A stretch of 64,000 bases of DNA from Sipunculus nudus (lineage: Eukaryota > Annelida > Sipuncula > Golfingiida > Sipunculidae): the NCBI GenBank assembly GCA_026874595.1, contig CM049310.1, forward strand, positions 88,791,556-88,855,555, given 5' to 3'. The stretch's first letter is position 1, and the number at the start of each line of letters is the position of its first letter. Positions 1 to 15,700 of this stretch are shown in pieces. Both the position numbers and the translations under genes were made by a program. The notes beneath the pieces are model-generated. The model had not been told where the DNA came from. It did no database searches and saw only the letters and a list, made by a program, of their open reading frames with translations.

Positions 1-3000
1 ACCACCTGATATTTCTTTCTGTCTCTACCAGCTGATATTTCTTTCTGTCTCTACCACCTGATATTTCTTTCTGTCTCTACCCCCTGATATTTCTTTCCCT
101 CTCTACCACCTGATATTTCTTTCTGTCTCTACCACCTGATATTTCTTTCCCTCTCTACCACCTGATATTTCTTTCTGTCTCTACCACCTGATATTTCTTT
201 CCCTCTCTACCACCTGATATTTCTTTCTGTCTCTACCTCCTTATATTTCTTTCCCTCTCTACCCCTGATATTTCTTTCTGTCTCTACCACCTGATATTTC
301 TTTCTGTCTATACCCCAGATATTTCTTTTTGTCTGTACCACCTGATATTTCTTTCCCTCTCTACCCCTGATATTTCTTTCTGTCTCTACCTCCTGGTATT
401 TCTTTATGTCTCTTCCTCCTGATATTTCTTTCCCTCTCTACCTCCTGATATTTCTTTCCCTCTCTACCCCTGATATTCCTTTCTGTCTCTACCACCTGAT
501 ATTTCTTTCTGTCTATACCCCTGATATTTCTTTCTGTCTCTACCTTCTGACATTTCTTTCCCTCTCTACCCCTGACATTTCTTTCTGTCTCTACCTCCTG
601 ATATTTCTTTCTGTCTATACCCCCTGATATTTCTTTCTGTCTCTCCCACCTGTTATTTCTTTCTGTCTCTATCTCCTGGTATATATTTTAGATTCTGCTT
701 CCTAATATTTCTTTCTGTCTCTACCTCCTGATATTTCTTTCTGTCTCTCCCACCTAATATTTCTTTTTGTCTCTACCACCTGATATTTCTTTCTGTCTCT
801 CCCTCCTGATTTTTCTTTCTGTCTCTACCTCCTAATATTTCTTTCTGTCTCTACCCCTGATATTTCTTTCTGTCTCTACCTCCTAATATTTCTTTCTGCC
901 TCTACCCTCTGATATTTCTTTCCCTCTCTACCACCTGATATTTCTTTCTGTCTCTACCAGCTGATATTTCTTTCTGTCTCTACCACCTGATATTTCTTTC
1001 TGTCTCTACCCCCTGATATTTCTTTCCCTCTCTACCACCTGATATTTCTTTCTGTCTCTACCACCTGATATTTCTTTCCCTCTCTACCACCTGATATTTC
1101 TTTCTGTCTCTACCACCTGATATTTTTTTTCCCTCTCTACCACCTGATATTTCTTTCTGTCTCTACCTCCTTATATTTCTTTCTGCCTCTACCCTCTGAT
1201 ATTTCTTTCCCTCTCTACCACCTGATATTTCTTTCTGTCTCTACCTCCTGGTATTTCTTCATGTCTCTTCCTCCTGATATTTCTTTCCCTCTCTACCTCC
1301 TGATATTTCTTTCCCTCTCTACCCCTGATATTTCTTTCTGTCTCTACCATCTGATATTTCTTTCTGTCTCTACCACCTGATATATCTTTCTGCCTCTACC
1401 TCTTGATATTTCTTTCCCTTTCTACCACCTGATATTTCTTTCTGTCTCTACCTCCTGGTATTTCTTTATGTCTCTTCCTCCTGATTTTTCTTTCCCTCTA
1501 CCTCCTGATATTTCTTTCTGTCTCTACCACCTGATATTTCTTTCTGTCTCTACCACCTGATATTTCTTTCTGTCTCTACCACCTGATATTTCTTTCTGTC
1601 TCTACCACCTGATATTTCTTTCTGTCTCTACCACCTGATATTTCTTTCTGTCTCTACCACCTGATATTTCTTTCTGCCTCTACCCCCTGATATTTCTTTC
1701 CCTCTCTAGCCCCTGATATTTCTATCTGCCTCTACCTCCTGATATTTCATTCTGTCTCTACCCCCTGATATTTCTTTCCCTCCCTAGCCCCTGATATTTC
1801 TCTCTGTCTCTACCACCTGATATTTCTTTCTGTCTCTACCACCTGATATTTCTTTCTGTCTCTATCACCTGATATTTCTTTCCTTCTCTACCACCTGATA
1901 TTTCTTTCTGTCTCTACCACCTGATATTTCTTTCTCTCTCTACCACCTGATATTTCTTTTTTGTCTCTACCTCCTGATATTTCTTTCTGTCTCTACCACC
2001 TGATATTTCTTTCTGTCTCTACCTCCTGATATTTCTTTCTGTCTCTACCTCCTGATATTTCCTTCTGTCTCTACCACCTGATATTTCTTTCTGTCTCTAC
2101 CACCTGATATTTCTTTCTGTCTCTACCTCCTGATATTTCTTTCTGTCTCTACCACCTGATATTTCTTTCTGTCTCTACCTCCTGATATTTCTTTCTGCCT
2201 CTACCCCCTGATATTTCTTTCCCTCTCTAGCCCCTGATATTTCTATCTGCCTCTACCTCCTGATATTTCTTTCTGTCTCTACCCCCTGATATTTCTTTCC
2301 CTCTCTAGCCCCTGATATTTCCCTCTGTCTCTACCACCTGATATTTCTTTCTGTCTCTACCACCTGATATTTCTTTCTGTCTCTATCACCTGATATTTCT
2401 TTCCTTCTCTACCACCTGATATTTTTTTTCTGTCTATACCTCCTGATATTTCTTTCACTCTCTACCACCTGATATTTCTTTTTTGTCTCTACCTCCTGAT
2501 ATTTCTTTCTGTCTCTACCACCTGATATTTCTTTCTGTCTCTACCTCCTGATATTTCTTTCTGTCTCTACCACCTGATATTTCTTTCTGTCTCTACCTCC
2601 TGATATTTCTTTCTGTCTCTACCACCTGATATTTCTTTCTGTCTCTACCTCCTGATATTTCCTTCTGTCTCTACCACCTGATATTTCTCTCTGTCTCTAC
2701 CTCCTGATATTTCTTTCTGTCTCTACCACCTGATATTTCTTTCTGTCTCTACCTCCTGATATTTCTTTCCCTCTCTACCTTCTGACATTTCTTTCCCTCT
2801 CTACCCCTGATATTTCTTTTTGTCTCTACCTCCTGATATTTCTTTCTGTCTATACCCCCAGATATTTCTTTCTGTCTCTCCTACCTGTTATTTCTTTCTG
2901 TCTCTATCTCCTGGTATATATTTTAGATTCTGCTTCCTAATATTTCTTTCTGTCTCTACCTCCTGATATTTCTTTCTGTCTCTCCCACCTAATATTTCTT

Positions 3001-3448
3001 TCTGTCTCTACCACCTGATATTTCTTTCTGTCTCTACCTCCTAATATTTCTTTCTGTCTCTACCATCTGATATTTCTTTCTGCCTCTACCCTCTGATATT
3101 TCTTTCCCTTTCTATCACCTGATATTTCTTTCTGTCTCTACCACCTGATATTTCTTTCTGTCTCTACCACCTGATATTTCTTTCTGTCTCTACCTCCTGA
3201 TATTTCTTTCTGTCTCTACCACCTGATATTTCTTTCTGTCTCTACCACCTGATATTTCTTTCTGTCTCTACCACCTGATATTTCTTTCTGTCTCTACCTC
3301 CTGATATTTCTTTCCCTCTCTACCTTCTGACATTTCTTTCCCTCTCTACCCCTGATATTTCTTTCTGTCTCTACCTCCTGATATTTCTTTCTGTCTATAC
3401 CCCCTGATATTTTTTTCTGTCTCTCCCACCTGTTATTTCTTTCTGTCT

Positions 3449-6400
3449 CTATCTCCTGGTATATATTTTAGATTCTGCTTCCTAATATTTCTTTCTGTCT
3501 CTACCTCCTGATATTTCTTTCTGTCTCTCCCACCTAATATTTCTTTTTGTCTCTACCACCTGATATTTCTTTCTGTCTCTCCCTCCTGATTTTTCTTTCT
3601 GTCTCTACCTCCTAATATTTCTTTCTGTCTCTACCCCTGATATTTCTTTCTGTCTCTACCTCCTAATATTTCTTTCTGCCTCTACCCTCTGATATTTCTT
3701 TCCCTTTCTACCACCTGATATTTCTTTCTGTCTCTACCACCTGATATTTCTTTCTGTCTCTACCACCTGATATTTCTTTCTGTCTCTACCCCCTGATATT
3801 TCTTTCCCTCTCTACCACCTGATATTTCTTTCTGTCGCTACCACCTGATATTTCTTTCCCTCTCTACCACCTGATATTTCTTTCTGTCTCTACCACCTGA
3901 TATTTCTTTCCCTCTCTACCACCTGATATTTCTTTCTGTCTCTACCACCTGATATTTCTTTCCCTCTCTACCACCTGATATTTCTTTCTGACTTTACCTC
4001 CTGATATTCTTTCATTCTCTACCACCTGATATTTCTTTCTGTCTCTACCACCTGATATTTCTTTCTGACTTTACCTCCTGATATTTCTTTCCCTCTCTAC
4101 CACCTGATATTTCTTTCTGTCTCTACCACCTGATATTTCTTTCCCTCTCTACTACCTGATATTTCTTTCTGTCTCTACCTCCTTATATTTCTTTCTGCCT
4201 CTACCCTCTGATATTTCTTTCCCTCTCTACCACCTGATATTTCTTCCTGTCTCTACCACCTGATATTTCTTTCTGTCTCTACCACCTGATATATCTTTCT
4301 GCCTCTACCTCTTGATATTTCTTTCCCTTTCTACCACCTGATATTTCTTTCTGTCTCTACCTCCTGGTATTTCTTTATGTCTCTTCCTCCTGATATTTCT
4401 TTCCCTCTCTACCTCCTGATATTTCTTTCCCTCTCTACCCCTGATATTTCTTTCTGTCTCTACCACCTGATATTTCTTTCTGTCAATACCCCAGATATTT
4501 CTTTTTGTCTCTACCACCTGATATTTCTTTCCCTCTCTACCCCTGATATTTCTTTCTGTCTCTACCTCCTGGTATTTCTTTATGTCTCTTCCTCCTGATA
4601 TTTCTTTCCCTGTCTACCTCCTGATATTTCTTTCCCTCTCTACTCCTGATATTTCTTTCTGTCTCTACCACCTGATATTTCTTTCTGTCTATACCCCTGA
4701 TATTTCTTTCTGTCTCTACCTTCTGACATTTCTTTCCCTCTCTACCCCTGATATTTCTTTCTGTCTCTACCTCCTGATATTTCTTTCTGTCTATACCCCC
4801 TGATATTTCTTTCTGTCTCTCCCACCTGTTATTTCTTTCTGTCTCTATCTCCTGGTATATATTTTAGATTCTGCTTCCTAATATTTCTTTCTGTCTCTAC
4901 CTCCTGATATTTCTTTCTGTCTCTCCCACCTAATATTTCTTTTTGTCTCTACCACATGATATTTCTTTCTGTCTCTCCCTCCTGATTTTTCTTTCTGTCT
5001 CTACCTCCTAATATTTCTTTCTGTCTCTACCCCTGATATTTCTTTCTGTCTCTACCTCCTAATATTTCTTTCTGCCTCTACCCTCTGATATTTCTTTCCC
5101 TCTCTACCACCTGATATTTCTTTCTGTCTCTACCACCTGATATTTCTTTCTGTCTCTACCACCTGATATTTCTTTCTGTCTCTACCCCCTGATATTTCTT
5201 TCCCTCTCTACCACCTGATATTTCTTTCTGTCTCTACCACCTGATATTTCTTTCCCTCTCTACCACCTGATATTTCTTTCTGTCTCTACCACCTGATATT
5301 TCTTTCCCTCTCTACCACCTGATATTTCTTTCTGTCTCTACCTCCTTATATTTCTTTCTGCCTCTACCCTCTGATATTTCTTTCCCTCTCTACCACCTGA
5401 TATTTCTTTCTGTCTCTACCTCCTGGTATTTCTTCATGTCTCTTCCTCCTGATATTTCTTTCCCTCTCTACCTCCTGATATTTCTTTCCCTCTCTACCCC
5501 TGATATTTCTATCTGTCTCTACCACCTGATATTTCTTTCTGTCTCTACCACCTGATATATCTTTCTGCCTCTACCTCTTGATATTTCTTTCCCTTTCTAC
5601 CACCTGATATTTCTTTCTGTCTCTACCTCCTGGTATTTCTTTATGTCTCTTCCTCCTGATATTTCTTTCCCTCTCTACCTCCTGATATTTCTTTCTGTCT
5701 CTACCACCTGATATTTCTTTCTGTCTCTACCACCTGATATTTCTTTCTGTCTCTACCACCTGATATTTCTTTCTGTCTCTACCACCTGATATTTCTTTCT
5801 GTCTCTACCACCTGATATTTCTTTCTGTCTCTACCACCTGATATTTCTTTCTGCCTCTACCCCCTGATATTTCTTTCCCTCTCTAGCCCCTGATATTTCT
5901 ATCTGCCTCTACCTCCTGATATTTCATTCTGTCTCTACCCCCTGATATTTCTTTCCCTCTCTAGCCCCTGATATTTTTCTCTGTCTCTACCACCTGATAT
6001 TTCTTTCTGTCTCTACCACCTGATATTTCTTTCTGTCTCTACCACCTGATATTTCTTTCCCTCTCTACCTTCTGACATTTCTTTCCCTCTCTACCCCTGA
6101 TATTTCTTTCTGTCTCTACCACCTAATATTTCTTTCTGTCCCTACCTCCTGATATTTCTTTCTGTCTATACCCCCTGATATTTCTTTCTGTCTCTCCCAC
6201 CTGTTATTTCTTTCTGTCTCTATCTCCTGGTATTTCTTTATGTCTCTTCCTCCTGATATTTCTTTCTGTCTCTACCTCCTGATATTTCTTTCTGTCTCTA
6301 CCACCTGATATTTCTTTCTGTCTCTACCACCTGATATTTCTTTCTGTCTCTACCACCTGATATTTCTTTCTGTCTCTACCTCCTGATATTTCTTTCCCTC

Positions 6401-8158
6401 TCTACCTTCTGACATTTCTTTCCCTCTCTACCCCTGATATTTCTTTCTGTCTCTACCACCTAATATTTCTTTCTGTCTCTACCTCCTGATATTTCTTTCT
6501 GTCTATACCCCCTGATATTTCTTTCTGTCTCTCCCACGTGTTATTTCTTTCTGTCTCTATCTCCTGGTATATATTTTAGATTCTGCTTCCTAATATTTCT
6601 TTCTGTCTCTACCTCCTGATATTTCTTTCTGTCTCTCCCACCTAATATTTCTTTTTGTCTCTACCACCTGATATTTCTTTCTGTCTCTCCCTCCTGATTT
6701 TTCTTTCTGTCTCTACCTCCTAATATTTCTTTCTGTCTCTACCCCTGATATTTCTTTCTGTCTCTACCTCCTAATATTTCTTTCTGCCTCTACCCTCTGA
6801 TATTTCTTTCCCTTTCTACCACCTGATATTTCTTTCTGTCTCTACCACCTGATATTTCTTTCTGTCTCTACCACCTGATATTTCTTTCTGTCTCTACCCC
6901 CTGATATTTCTTTCCCTCTCTACCACCTGATATTTCTTTCTGTCTCTACCACCTGATATTTCTTTCCCTCTCTACCACCTGATATTTCTTTCTGTCTCTA
7001 CCACCTGATATTTCTTTCCCTCTCTACCACCTGATATTTCTTTCTGTCTCTACCACCTGATATTTCTTTCCCTCTCTACCACCTGATATTTCTTTCTGAC
7101 TTTACCTCCTGATATTTCTTTCCCTCTCTACCACCTGATATTTCTTTCTGTCTCTACCACCTGATATTTCTTTCTGACTTACCTCCTGATATTTCTTTCC
7201 CTCTCTACCACCTGATATTTCTTTCTGTCTCTACCACCTGATATTTCTTTCCCTCTCTACCACCTGATATTTCTTTCTGTCTCTACCTCCTTATATTTCT
7301 TTCTGCCTCTACCCTCTGATATTTCTTTCCCTCTCTACCCCCTGATATTTCTTCCTGTCTCTACCACCTGATATTTCTTTCTGTCTCTACCACCTGATAT
7401 ATCTTTCTGCCTCTACCTCTTGATATTTCTTTCCCTTTCTACCACCTGATATTTCTTTCTGTCTCTACCTCCTGGTATTTCTTTATGTCTCTTCCTCCTG
7501 ATATTTCTTTCCCTCTCTACCTCCTGATATTTCTTTCCCTCTCTACCCCTGATATTTCTTTCTGTCTCTACCACCTGATATTTCTTTCTGTCTATACCCC
7601 AGATATTTCTTTTTGTCTCTACCACCTGATATTTCTTTCCCTCTCTACCCCTGATATTTCTTTCTGTCTCTACCTCCTGGTATTTCTTTATGTCTCTTCC
7701 TCCTGATATTTCTTTCCCTCTCTACCTCCTGATATATCTTTCCCTCTCTACCCCTGATATTTCTTTCTGTCTCTACCACCTGATATTTCTTTCTGTCTAT
7801 ACCCCTGATATTTCTTTCTGTCTCTACCTTCTGACATTTCTTTCCCTCTCTACCCCTGATATTTCTTCCTGTCTCTACCTCCTGATATTTCTTTCTGTCT
7901 ATACCCCCTGATATTTCTTTCTGTCTCTCCCACCTGTTATTTCTTCCTGTCTCTATCTCCTGGTATATATTTTAGATTCTGCTTCCTAATATTTCTTTCT
8001 GTCTCTACCTCCTGATATTTCTTTCTGTCTCTCCCACCTAATATTTCTTTTTGTCTCTACCACCTGATATTTCTTTCTGTCTCTCCCTCCTGATTTTTCT
8101 TTCTGTCTCTACCTCCTAATATTTCTTTCTGTCTCTACCCCTGATATTTCTTTCTGTC
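3449..8158. repeat. Higher-order tandem duplication, offset 3,108 bp
   Basis: Within the minisatellite, landmark variants at 3,449, 4,845 and in between recur at 6,557 and 7,953, all with the same 3,108-bp offset. The rare landmark is CTATCTCCTGGTATATATTT followed by TAGATTCTGCTTCC. Intervening unit variants match in order, so this is a segmental duplication of about 120 units. The match weakens near 8,158, where the later copy lacks two units. Confidence 0.85.
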
Positions 8159-11100
8159 TCTACCCCCTGATATTTCTTTCCCTCTCTACCACCTGATATT
8201 TCTTTCTGTCTCTACCACCTGATATTTCTTTCTGTCTCTACCACCTGATATTTCTTTCTGTCTCTACCACCTGATTTTTCTTTCTGTCTCTACCTCCTGA
8301 TATTTCTTTCTGTCTCTACCACCTGATATTTCTTTCTGTCTCTACCACCTGATATTTCTTTCTGTCTCTACCCCCTGATATTTCTTTCCCTCTCTACCAC
8401 CTGATATTTCTTTCTGTCTCTACCACCTGATATTTCTTTCCCTCTCTACCACCTGATATTTCTTTCTGTCTCTACCTCCTTATATTTCTTTCTGCCTCTA
8501 CCCTCTGCTATTTCTTTCCCTCTCTACCACCTGATATTTCTTTCTGTCTCTACCTCCTGGTATTTCTTCAGGTCTCTTCCTCCTGATATTTCTTTCCCTC
8601 TCTACCTCCTGATATTTCTTTCCCTCTCTACCCCTGATATTTCTTTCTGTCTCTACCACCTGATATTTCTTTCTGTCTCTACCACCTGATATATCTTTCT
8701 GCCTCTACCTCTTGATATTTCTTTCCCTTTCTACCTCTTGATATTTCTTTCCCTTTCTACCACCTGATATTTCTTTCTGTCTCTACCTCCTGGTATTTCT
8801 TTATGTCTCTTCCTCCTGATATTTCTTTCCCTCTCTACCTCCTGATATTTCTTTCCCTCTCTACCCCTGATATTTCTTTCTGTCTCTACCACCTGATATT
8901 TCTTTCTGTCTATACCCCAGATATTTCTTTTTGTCTCTACCACCTGATATTTCTTTCCCTCTCTACCCCTGATATTTCTTTCTGTCTCTACCTCCTGGTA
9001 TTTCTTTATGTCTCTTCCTCCTGATATTTCTTTCCCTCTCTACCTCCTGATATTTCTTTCCCTCTCTACCCCTGATATTTCTTTCTGTCTCTACCACCTG
9101 ATATTTCTTTCTGTCTATACCCCTGATATTTCTTTCTGTCTCTACCTTCTGACATTTCTTTCCCTCTCTACCCCTGATATTTCTTTCTGTCTCTACCTCC
9201 TGATATTTCTTTCTGTCTATACCCCCTGATATTTCTTTCTGTCTCTCCCACCTGTTATTTCTTTCTGTCTCTATCTCCTGGTATATATTTTAGATTCTGC
9301 TTCCTAATATTTCTTTCTGTCTCTACCTCCTGATATTTCTTTCTGTCTCTCCCACCTAATATTTCTTTTTGTCTCTACCACCTGATATTTCTTTCTGTCT
9401 CTCCCTCCTGATTTTTTTTTCTGTCTCTACCTCCTAATATTTCTTTCTGTCTCTACCCCTGATATTTCTTTCTGTCTCTACCCCCTGATATTTCTTTCCC
9501 TCTCTACCACCTGATATTTCTTTCTGTCTCTACCACCTGATATTTCTTTCTGTCTCTACCACCTGATATTTCTTTCCCTCTCTACCTCCTGATATTTCTT
9601 TCCCTCTCTACCCCTGATATTTCTTTCTGTCTCTACCACCTGATATTTCTTTCTGTCTATACCCCTGATATTTCTTTCTGTCTCTACCTTCTGACATTTC
9701 TTTCCCTCTCTACCCCTGATATTTCTTTCTGTCTCTACCTCCTGATATTTCTTTCTGTCTATACCCCCTGATATTTCTTTCTGTCTCTCCCACCTGTTAT
9801 TTCTTTCTGTCTCTATCTCCTGGTATATATTTTAGATTCTGCTTCCTAATATTTCTTTCTGTCTCTACCCCTGATATTTCTTTCTGTCTTTACCCCCTGA
9901 TATTTCTTTCCCTCTCTACCACCTGATATTTCTTTCTGTCTCTACCACCTGATATTTCTTTCTGTCTCTACCACCTGATATTTCTTTCTGTCTCTACCAC
10001 CTGATATTTCTTTCTGTCTCTACCTCCTGATATTTCTTTCTGTCTCTACCACCTGATATTTCTTTCTGTCTCTACCACCTGATATTTCTTTCTGTCTCTA
10101 CCCCCTGATATTTCTTTCCCTCTCTACCACCTGATATTTCTTTCTGTCTCTACCACCTGATATTTCTTTCCCTCTCTACCACCTGATATTTCTTTCTGTC
10201 TCTACCTCCTTATATTTCTTTCTGCCTCTACCCTCTGCTATTTCTTTCCCTCTCTACCACCTGATATTTCTTTCTGTCTCTACCTCCTGGTATTTCTTCA
10301 GGTCTCTTCCTCCTGATATTTCTTTCCCTCTCTACCTCCTGATATTTCTTTCCCTCTCTACCCCTGATATTTCTTTCTGTCTCTACCACCTGATATTTCT
10401 TTCTGTCTCTACCACCTGATATATCTTTCTGCCTCTACCTCTTGATATTTCTTTCCCTTTCTACCTCTTGATATTTCTTTCCCTTTCTACCACCTGATAT
10501 TTCTTTCTGTCTCTACCTCCTGGTATTTCTTTATGTCTCTTCCTCCTGATATTTCTTTCCCTCTCTACCTCCTGATATTTCTTTCCCTCTCTACCCCTGA
10601 TATTTCTTTCTGTCTCTACCACCTGATATTTCTTTCTGTCTATACCCCAGATATTTCTTTTTGTCTCTACCACCTGATATTTCTTTCCCTCTCTACCCCT
10701 GATATTTCTTTCTGTCTCTACCTCCTGGTATTTCTTTATGTCTCTTCCTCCTGATATTTCTTTCCCTCTCTACCTCCTGATATTTCTTTCCCTCTCTACC
10801 CCTGATATTTCTTTCTGTCTCTACCACCTGATATTTCTTTCTGTCTATACCCCTGATATTTCTTTCTGTCTCTACCTTCTGACATTTCTTTCCCTCTCTA
10901 CCCCTGATATTTCTTTCTGTCTCTACCTCCTGATATTTCTTTCTGTCTATACCCCCTGATATTTCTTTCTGTCTCTCCCACCTGTTATTTCTTTCTGTCT
11001 CTATCTCCTGGTATATATTTTAGATTCTGCTTCCTAATATTTCTTTCTGTCTCTACCTCCTGATATTTCTTTCTGTCTCTCCCACCTAATATTTCTTTTT

Positions 11101-11230
11101 GTCTCTACCACCTGATATTTCTTTCTGTCTCTCCCTCCTGATTTTTCTTTCTGTCTCTACCTCCTAATATTTCTTTCTGTCTCTACCCCTGATATTTCTT
11201 TCTGTCTCTACCCCCTGATATTTCTTTCCC
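8158..11230. repeat. Higher-order tandem duplication, offset 1,730 bp
   Basis: The run of unit variants from about 8,158 to 9,500 is repeated from about 9,888 to 11,230. Both copies share a diagnostic doubled CCTCTTGATATTTC unit (8,708 and 8,734 versus 10,438 and 10,464), and the landmark moves from 9,271 to 11,001. An extra landmark at 9,813 sits between them. Confidence 0.8.
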
Positions 11231-12741
11231 TCTCTACCACCTGATATTTCTTTCTGTCTCTACCACCTGATATTTCTTTCTGTCTCTACCACCTGATATT
11301 TCTTTCTGTCTCTACCACCTGATATTTCTTTCTGTCTCTACCTCCTGATATTTCTTTCTGTCTCTACCACCTGATATTTCTTTCTGTCTCTACCACCTGA
11401 TATTTCTTTCTGTCTCTACCCCCTGATATTTCTTTCCCTCTCTACCACCTGATATTTCTTTCTGTCTCTACCACCTGATATTTCTTTCCCTCTCCACCAC
11501 CTGATATTTCTTTCTGTCTCTACCTCCTGATATTTCTTTCTGCCTCTACCCTCTGCTATTTCTTTCCCTCTCTACCACCTGATATTTCTTTCTGTCTCTA
11601 CCTTCTGGTATTTCTTCAGGTCTCTTCCTCCTGATATTTCTTTCCCTCTCTACCTCCTGATATTTCTTTCCCTCTCTACACCTGATATTTCTTTCTGTCT
11701 CTACCACCTGATATATCTTTCTGCCTCTACCTCTTGATATTTCTTTCCCTTTCTACCACCTGATATTTCTTTCTGTCTCTACCACCTGATATTTCTTTCT
11801 GTCTCTACCACCTGATATTTCTTTCTGTCTCTACCACCTGATATTTCTTTCTGCCTCTACCCCCTGATATTTCTTTCCCTCTCTAGCCCCTGATATTTCT
11901 ATCTGCCTCTACCTCCTGATATTTCATTCTGTCTCTATCCCCTGATATTTCTTTCCCTCTCTAGCCCCTGATATTTCTCTCTGTCTCTACCACCTGATAT
12001 TTCTTTCTGTCTCTACCACCTGATATTTCTTTCTGTCTCTATCACCTGATATTTCTTTCCTTCTCTATCACCTGATATTTTTTTCTGTCTATACCTCCTG
12101 ATATTTCTTTCTCTCTCTACCACCTGATATTTCTTTTTTGTCTCTACCTCCTGATATTTCTTTCTGTCCCTACCACCTGATATTTCTTTCTGTCTCTACC
12201 TCGTGATATTTCTTTTTTGTCTCTACCACCTGATATTTCTTTCTGTCTCTACCTCCTGATATTTCTTTCTGTCTCTACCACCTGATATTTCTTTCTGTCT
12301 CTACCTCCTGATATTTCCTTCTGTCTCTACCACCTGATATTTCTTTCTGTCTCTACCACCTGATATTTCTTTCTGTCTCTACCTCCTGATATTTCTTTCT
12401 GTCTCCACCACCTGATATTTCTTTCTGTCTCTACCTCCTGATATTTCTTTCTGTCTCTACCACCTGATATTTCTTTCTGTCTCTACCTCCTGATATTTCT
12501 TTCTGTCTCTACCACCTGATATTTCTTTCTGTCTCTACCTCCTTATATTTCTTTCTGTCTCTACCACCTGATATTTCTTTCTGTCTCTACCTCCTGATAT
12601 TTCTTTCCCTCTCTACCTTCTGACATTTCTTTCCCTCTCTACCCCTGATATTTCTTTTTGTCTCTACCTCCTGATATTTCTTTCTGTCTATACCCCCTGA
12701 TATTTCTTTCTGTCTCTCCCACCTGTTATTTCTTTCTGTCT

Positions 12742-15700
12742 CTATCTCCTGGTATATATTTTAGATTCTGCTTCCTAATATTTCTTTCTGTCTCTACCTC
12801 CTGATATTTCTTTCTGTCTCTCCCACCTAATATTTCTTTCTGTCTCTACCACCTGATATTTCTTTCTGTCTCTACCTCCTAATATTTCTTTCTGTCTCTA
12901 CCATCTGATATTTCTTTCTGCCTCTACCCTCTGATATTTCTTGCCCTTTCTATCACCTGATATTTCTTTCTGTCTCTACCACCTGATATTTCTTTCGTTC
13001 TCTACCTAATGATATTTCTTTCTGTCTCTACCACCTGATATTTCTTTCTTTCTCTACCACCTGATATTTCTTTCTGTCTCTACCACCTGATATTTCTTTC
13101 TGTCTCTACCTCCTGATATTTCTTTCCCTCTCTACCTTCTGACATTTCTTTCCCTCTCTACCCCTGATATTTCCTTCTGTCTCTACCTACTGATATTTCT
13201 TTCTGTCTATACCCCCTGATATTTCTTTCTGTCTCTCCCACGTGTTATTTCTTTCTGTCTCTATCTCCTGGTATATATTTTAGATTCTGCTTCCTAATAT
13301 TTCTTTCTGTCCCTACCTCCTGATATTTCTTTCTGTCTCTCCCACCTAATATTTCTTTTTGTCTCTACCACCTGATATTTCTTTCTGTCTCTCCCTCCTG
13401 ATTTTTCTTTCTGTGTCTACCTCCTAATATTTCTTTCTGTCTCTACCCCTGATATTTCTTTCTGTCTCTACCTCCTAATATTTCTTTCTGCCTCTACCCT
13501 CTGATATTTCTTTCCCTTTCTACCACCTGATATTTCTTTCTGTCTCTACCACCTGATATTTCTTTCTGTTTCTACCCCCTGATATTTCTTTCCCTCTCTA
13601 CCACCTGATATTTCTTTCTGTCTCTACCACCTGATATTTCTTTCCCTCTCTACCACCTGATATTTCTTTCTGTCTCTACCACCTGATATTTCTTTCCCTC
13701 TCTACCACCTGATATTTCTTTCTTTGTCTACCACCTGATATTTCTTTCCCTCTCTACCACCTGATATTTCTTTCTGACTTTACCTCCTGATATTTCTTTC
13801 CCTCTCTACCACCTGATATTTCTTTCTGTCTCTACCACCTGATATTTCTTTCTGACTTTACCTCCTGATATTTCTTTCCCTCTCTACCACCTGATATTTC
13901 TTTCTGTCTCTACCACCTGATATTTCTTTCCCTCTCTACCACCTGATATTTCTTTCTGTCTCTACCTCCTTATATTTCTTTCTGCCTCTACCCTCTGATA
14001 TTTCTTTCCCTCTCTACCACCTGATATTTCTTCCTGTCTCTACCACCTGATATTTCTTTCTGTCTCTACCACCTGATATATCTTTCTGCCTCTACCTCTT
14101 GATATTTCTTTCCCTTTCTACCACCTGATATTTCTTTCTGTCTCTACCTCCTGGTATTTCTTTATGTCTCTTCCTCCTGATATTTCTTTCCCTCTCTACC
14201 TCCTGATATTTCTTTCCCTCTCTACCCCTGATATTTCTTTCTGTCTCTACCACCTGATATTTCTTTCTGTCTATACCCCTGATATTTCTTTTTGTCTCTA
14301 CCACCTGATATTTCTTTCCCTCTCTACCCCTGATATTTCTTTCTGTCTCTACCTCCTGGTATTTCTTTATGTCTCTTCCTCCTGATATTTCTTTCCCTCT
14401 CTACCTCCTGATATTTCTTTCCCTCTCTACCCCTGATATTTCTTTCTGTCTCTCCCACCTGATATTTCTTTCTGTCTATACCCCTGATATTTCTTTCTGT
14501 CTCTACCTTCTGACATTTCTTTCCCTCTCTACCCCTGATATTTCTTTCTGTCTCTACCTCCTGATATTTCTTTCTGTCTATACCCCCTGATATTTCTTTC
14601 TGTCTCTCCCACCTGTTATTTCTTTCTGTCTCTATCTCCTGGTATATATTTTAGATTCTGCTTCCTAATATTTCTTTCTGTCTCTACCACCTGATATTTC
14701 TTTCTGTCTCTACCTCCTAATATTTCTTTCTGTCTCTACCATCTGATATTTCTTCCTGCCTCTACCCTCTGATATTTCTTTCCCTTTCTATCACCTGATA
14801 TTTCTTTCTGTCTCTACCACCTGATATTTCTTTCTGTCTCTACCACCTGATATTTCTTTCTGTCTCTACCTCCTGATATTTCTTTCTGTCTCTACCACCT
14901 GATATTTCTTTCTGTCTCTACCACCTGATATTTCTTTCTGTCTCTACCACCTGATATTTCTTTCTGTCTCTACCTCCTAATATTTCTTTCCCTCTCTACA
15001 TTCTGACATTTCTTTCCCTCTCTACCCCTGATATTTCTTTCTGTCTCTCCCACCTAATATTTCTTTTTGTCTCTACCACCTGATATTTCTTTCTGTCTCT
15101 CCCTCCTGATTTTTCTTTCTGTCTCTACCTCCTAATATTTCTTTCTGTCTCTACCCCTGATATTTCTTTCTGTCTCTACCCCCTGATATTTCTTTCCCTC
15201 TCTACCACCTGATATTTCTTTCTGTCTCTACCACCTGATATTTCTTTCTGTCTCTACCACCTGATATTTCTTTCTGTCTCTACCACCTGATATTTCTTTC
15301 TGTCTCTACCTCCTGATATTTCTTTCGGTCTCTACCACCTGATATTTCTTTCTGTCTCTACCACCTGATATTTCTTTCTGTCTCTACCCCCTGATATTTC
15401 TTTCCCTCTCTACCACCTGATATTTCTTTCTGTCTCTACCACCTGATATTTCTTTCCCTCTCTACCACCTGATATTTCTTTCTGTCTCTACCTCCTGATA
15501 TTTCTTTCTGTCTCTACCACCTGATATTTCTTTCTGTCTCTACCTCCTGATATTTCTTTCTGTCTCTACCACCTGATATTTCTTTCTGTCTCTACCTCCT
15601 GATATTTCTTTCTGTCTCTACCACCTGATATTTCTTTCTGTCTCTACCTCCTGATATTTCTTTCCCTCTCTACCTTCTGACTTTTCTTTCCCTCTCTACC